NCBI GenBank assembly: GCA_035628645.1
Contig: DASPJL010000008.1
Coordinates: 1 to 14,851 of the forward strand
Reading direction: 5' to 3'
Origin: DASPJL01 sp035628645
GTDB lineage: Bacteria; Bacteroidota; Bacteroidia; Cytophagales; Cyclobacteriaceae
DNA length: 14,851 nucleotides
The notes beneath the pieces were generated by a model that saw only the letters and a list, made by a program, of their open reading frames with translations, ran no database searches and had not been told where the DNA came from. Position numbers and translations under genes: made by a program. This document shows positions 12,529-14,851 of this stretch, piece after piece (the stretch's first letter is position 1; each line of letters opens with the position of its first letter).

Positions 12529-14811
12529 ATGTCAAAGAAAATCAGAAGGGAAGATGCTTTAAACTATCACATGTATCCTACTCCGGGAAAGGTAGAAGTG
12601 GTTCCAACCAAAATGGTAAGTTCCCAGCTTGATCTGGCACTAGCCTATTCACCGGGGGTAGCAGAACCATGCAAAGAAATTGCTGCAAACGTGGAAGATG
12701 TATACAAGTATACTTCCAAAGGGAACCTGGTTGGGGTTATTTCTAATGGAACAGCCGTGTTGGGTTTGGGAAATATCGGTCCTGAAGCCAGTAAACCGGT
12801 AATGGAAGGAAAGGGCGTTCTTTTTAAAAAATTTGCAGGGATAGATGTTTTTGATATTGAAATAAACTGCACGGATCCTGATCAATTTATACGAATTGTA
12901 AAATCATTGGAACCCACTTTCGGTGGCATAAATCTGGAAGATATAAAAGCGCCCGAATGTTTTTATATAGAACAGGCATTAAGGGAAGAGATGAATATCC
13001 CCCTGATGCATGATGATCAGCATGGAACGGCAATAATTTCTTCGGCCGCCCTGCTTAATGCCCTGGAGCTTGTTGGGAAAAAAATAGAAAAAGCAAAGTT
13101 CGTTATCAATGGTGCAGGCGCAGCAGCGATTGCTTGTACTAAGCTTTATGTGGAGTTGGGCGCACGAAAAGAGAACATTGTCATGTTTGACATCAATGGC
13201 TGTATTGCACTAGAAAGATTGGATCTGGATGATATTAGAAAGCCATTTGCTACCGCCAGAAAAATTTCGGGACTTTCTGAAGCGATGAAGAATGCTGATG
13301 TATTTATCGGTTTATCTGCTGGCAATATACTTTCAGAAGAACATATTAAATCTATGGCAAAAAATCCGATTGTTTTTGCCTTAGCAAATCCGGATCCTGA
13401 AATCGCTTATGACCTTGCCGTGGCAGTCAGAAAAGATATTATTATGGCCACAGGAAGATCCGACCACCCTAACCAAGTCAATAATGTCTTGGGTTTCCCT
13501 TATATTTTCAGAGGAGCGCTGGACGTGAGAGCTATTGAAATAAACGAAACAATGAAGCTTGCAGCCGTTTATGCCTTGGCTAAACTGGCCAGGGAACCTG
13601 TGCCCGACAGCGTGAGTAAAGCATACGGGGATAAAGTCATTACTTTCGGGAGAGAATATTTGATTCCCAAACCTTTGGATCCCAGGTTAATTACAACGAT
13701 TTCACCGGCAGTAGCAAAAGCAGCCATTGAATCAGGATTGGCACAAAAGCCCATAACCAACTGGGATGAATATGACCTGGAACTTCAGAAAAGAATAGGC
13801 CTGGACAACAGATTAATTTCAACAGTGATTAACCGCGCCAAAAAAGATCCTCAAAGAATAATTTTTGCGGAAGCTGACAATAAGAAGATATTAAAAGCAG
13901 CACAAATAATAAAAATGGAAGGCGTTGGAATTCCCATTTTGTTAGGCAACAAGGAACGAATAAAAAAGCTGATCAAGGAACACGAATTGGATCTTTATGA
14001 CTGCGCTATGATCGATCCCGCTCAAGATCCTAAAAAGCTGGAAGATTTTGGCAATCTCTTATATGATAAAAGGAAGCGAAAGGGATTGACCAAGCATGAG
14101 GCAAAAAAATTAATGAAAGAGCGAAATTACTTTGGAGCAATGATGCTGGAAGTTGGAGAAGGAGATGCATTGGTTTCCGGACTTACAAAAGATTATTCCA
14201 AAACAATTTTACCCGCCTTGCATGTAATAGGCGTGGAAGAAGGCGTAAAAAGAGTGGCGGGAATGTATATCATCAACAATAAAAAGGGCTCCTTTTTCTT
14301 TGCGGATACTACAGTAAACACCAATCCAAACGTAGATGAGCTGGTGGAAATTATCGGGTTAACTGCACGTGGAGTGAGCTTTTTTGATACCGTGCCGCGA
14401 ATTGCTATTTTGTCTTATTCAAATTTTGGATCTTCCAAAGGAGAAGTTCAGGAAAAAACCATTGCAGCCACTCAAAAAGCAAAAGAAAAATATCCTGACC
14501 TGGTCATTGAAGGAGAAATGCAGGCAAATGTCGCATTGGATACGGTAATCCAGCAGGAAAATTATCCTTTTAGCGCTTTGGCTCAGCAGCCGGCAAACAC
14601 ATTAATCTTCCCAGACCTGGCTTCAGGAAATATCGCTTATAAACTTTTAATGGAACTTGGAAACGCTGAAGCAATCGGACCAATTCTGATGGGAATGAAA
14701 AAACCTGTTCATATTTTACAATTAGGGAGCTCTGTCAGAGAGATTGTAAATATTGTAGCCATTGCCGCTTTGGATGCCATTCAACAAAAGGCTAAGAAGA
14801 AGATGATTTAA
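12529..14811 (+). CDS. maeB: NADP-type malic enzyme with C-terminal phosphotransacetylase-like domain
   Basis: The product is 760 residues, the full length of the MaeB fusion type. Residues about 1-425 are the malic enzyme. Y40 (catalytic, in LAYSPGVAEPC) is followed by the metal-binding LED (136-138) and HDDQHGTA (161-168), the Rossmann nucleotide loop NGAGAAA (194-200) and ANPDPEI (286-292). Residues about 428-760 match the phosphate acetyltransferase fold (RIIFAEAD, PILLGNKERIKKLI, DALVSGLT, SGNIAYKLL, GPILMG). The enzyme converts malate to pyruvate and CO2 while reducing NAD(P). In studied homologues the PTA-like part is regulatory, binding acetyl-CoA, and lacks transacetylase activity. 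It supplies pyruvate and NADPH. The ATG is preceded by an A-rich leader without Shine-Dalgarno sequence. It is divergent from the rid gene. The terminator, if any, lies beyond the window. Confidence 0.96.
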   Translation: MSKKIRREDALNYHMYPTPGKVEVVPTKMVSSQLDLALAYSPGVAEPCKEIAANVEDVYKYTSKGNLVGVISNGTAVLGLGNIGPEASKPVMEGKGVLFKKFAGIDVFDIEINCTDPDQFIRIVKSLEPTFGGINLEDIKAPECFYIEQALREEMNIPLMHDDQHGTAIISSAALLNALELVGKKIEKAKFVINGAGAAAIACTKLYVELGARKENIVMFDINGCIALERLDLDDIRKPFATARKISGLSEAMKNADVFIGLSAGNILSEEHIKSMAKNPIVFALANPDPEIAYDLAVAVRKDIIMATGRSDHPNQVNNVLGFPYIFRGALDVRAIEINETMKLAAVYALAKLAREPVPDSVSKAYGDKVITFGREYLIPKPLDPRLITTISPAVAKAAIESGLAQKPITNWDEYDLELQKRIGLDNRLISTVINRAKKDPQRIIFAEADNKKILKAAQIIKMEGVGIPILLGNKERIKKLIKEHELDLYDCAMIDPAQDPKKLEDFGNLLYDKRKRKGLTKHEAKKLMKERNYFGAMMLEVGEGDALVSGLTKDYSKTILPALHVIGVEEGVKRVAGMYIINNKKGSFFFADTTVNTNPNVDELVEIIGLTARGVSFFDTVPRIAILSYSNFGSSKGEVQEKTIAATQKAKEKYPDLVIEGEMQANVALDTVIQQENYPFSALAQQPANTLIFPDLASGNIAYKLLMELGNAEAIGPILMGMKKPVHILQLGSSVREIVNIVAIAALDAIQQKAKKKMI

Positions 14812-14851
14812 AAAGATGGTATTGATAAGTTCAACATCTTAGTGATTGACA

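Noticed and set aside
14813..14840. AAGATG...CATCTT inverted repeat after maeB as a terminator.
   Set aside because: The stem is only 6 bp with a 16-base loop and there is no T-run after it; the window ends too soon to judge.

Overview
The window looks like chromosomal core sequence from a Bacteroidota bacterium, most likely Cytophagales-like. The evidence is: a large secreted protein ending in a CHU_C-type (type IX secretion, type B) sorting domain; two lipoproteins with Bacteroidota-style signal peptides; AT-rich spacers without clear Shine-Dalgarno sequences; and several copies of the TAnnTTTG -7 promoter element typical of this phylum. I see no phage, insertion sequence, CRISPR array, rRNA or tRNA.

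Layout. Positions 1-1725 hold two minus-strand genes: the N-terminal part of a VWA-domain protein cut by the window edge, and a three-helix membrane protein with a zinc-ribbon tail resembling the C-terminal part of TPM-domain proteins. Positions 1987-3578 hold two plus-strand lipoprotein genes with near-identical signal peptide layout, each followed by a good intrinsic terminator. The second terminator is shared with a convergent minus-strand gene for a small outer-membrane beta-barrel protein (3644-4246). typA/bipA follows on the minus strand (4364-6169). It diverges from a 1227-residue secreted protein (6380-10063) made of an N-terminal DUF7948-like domain, SBBP-type beta-propeller repeats, a 160-residue PKD/Ig-like tandem module and a CHU_C sorting domain.

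Positions 10183-14811 are metabolic. They hold an OsmC-family thiol protein, a MetZ-type O-succinylhomoserine sulfhydrylase, a convergent minus-strand RidA/YjgF-family protein lacking the deaminase arginine, and a full-length MaeB-type malic enzyme fused to a phosphotransacetylase-like domain. The genes appear to be mostly single transcription units, not one pathway. Surface functions (lipoproteins, barrel, T9SS cargo) lie left and centre; sulfur, redox and central carbon functions lie right.

No clearly new system is visible. The points worth a second look are the TPM-tail membrane protein with a degenerate zinc site, the exact 160-residue periodicity in the large secreted protein, the OsmC start that should be moved because the longer start lies inside the promoter element, the arginine-less Rid protein, and three intergenic repeats (a 25-bp-arm hairpin, a 15-bp-arm hairpin and a 7-bp tandem repeat in front of maeB). 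No gene-free stretch exceeds 300 bases; the longest, 1726-1986, holds no gene that I can support.
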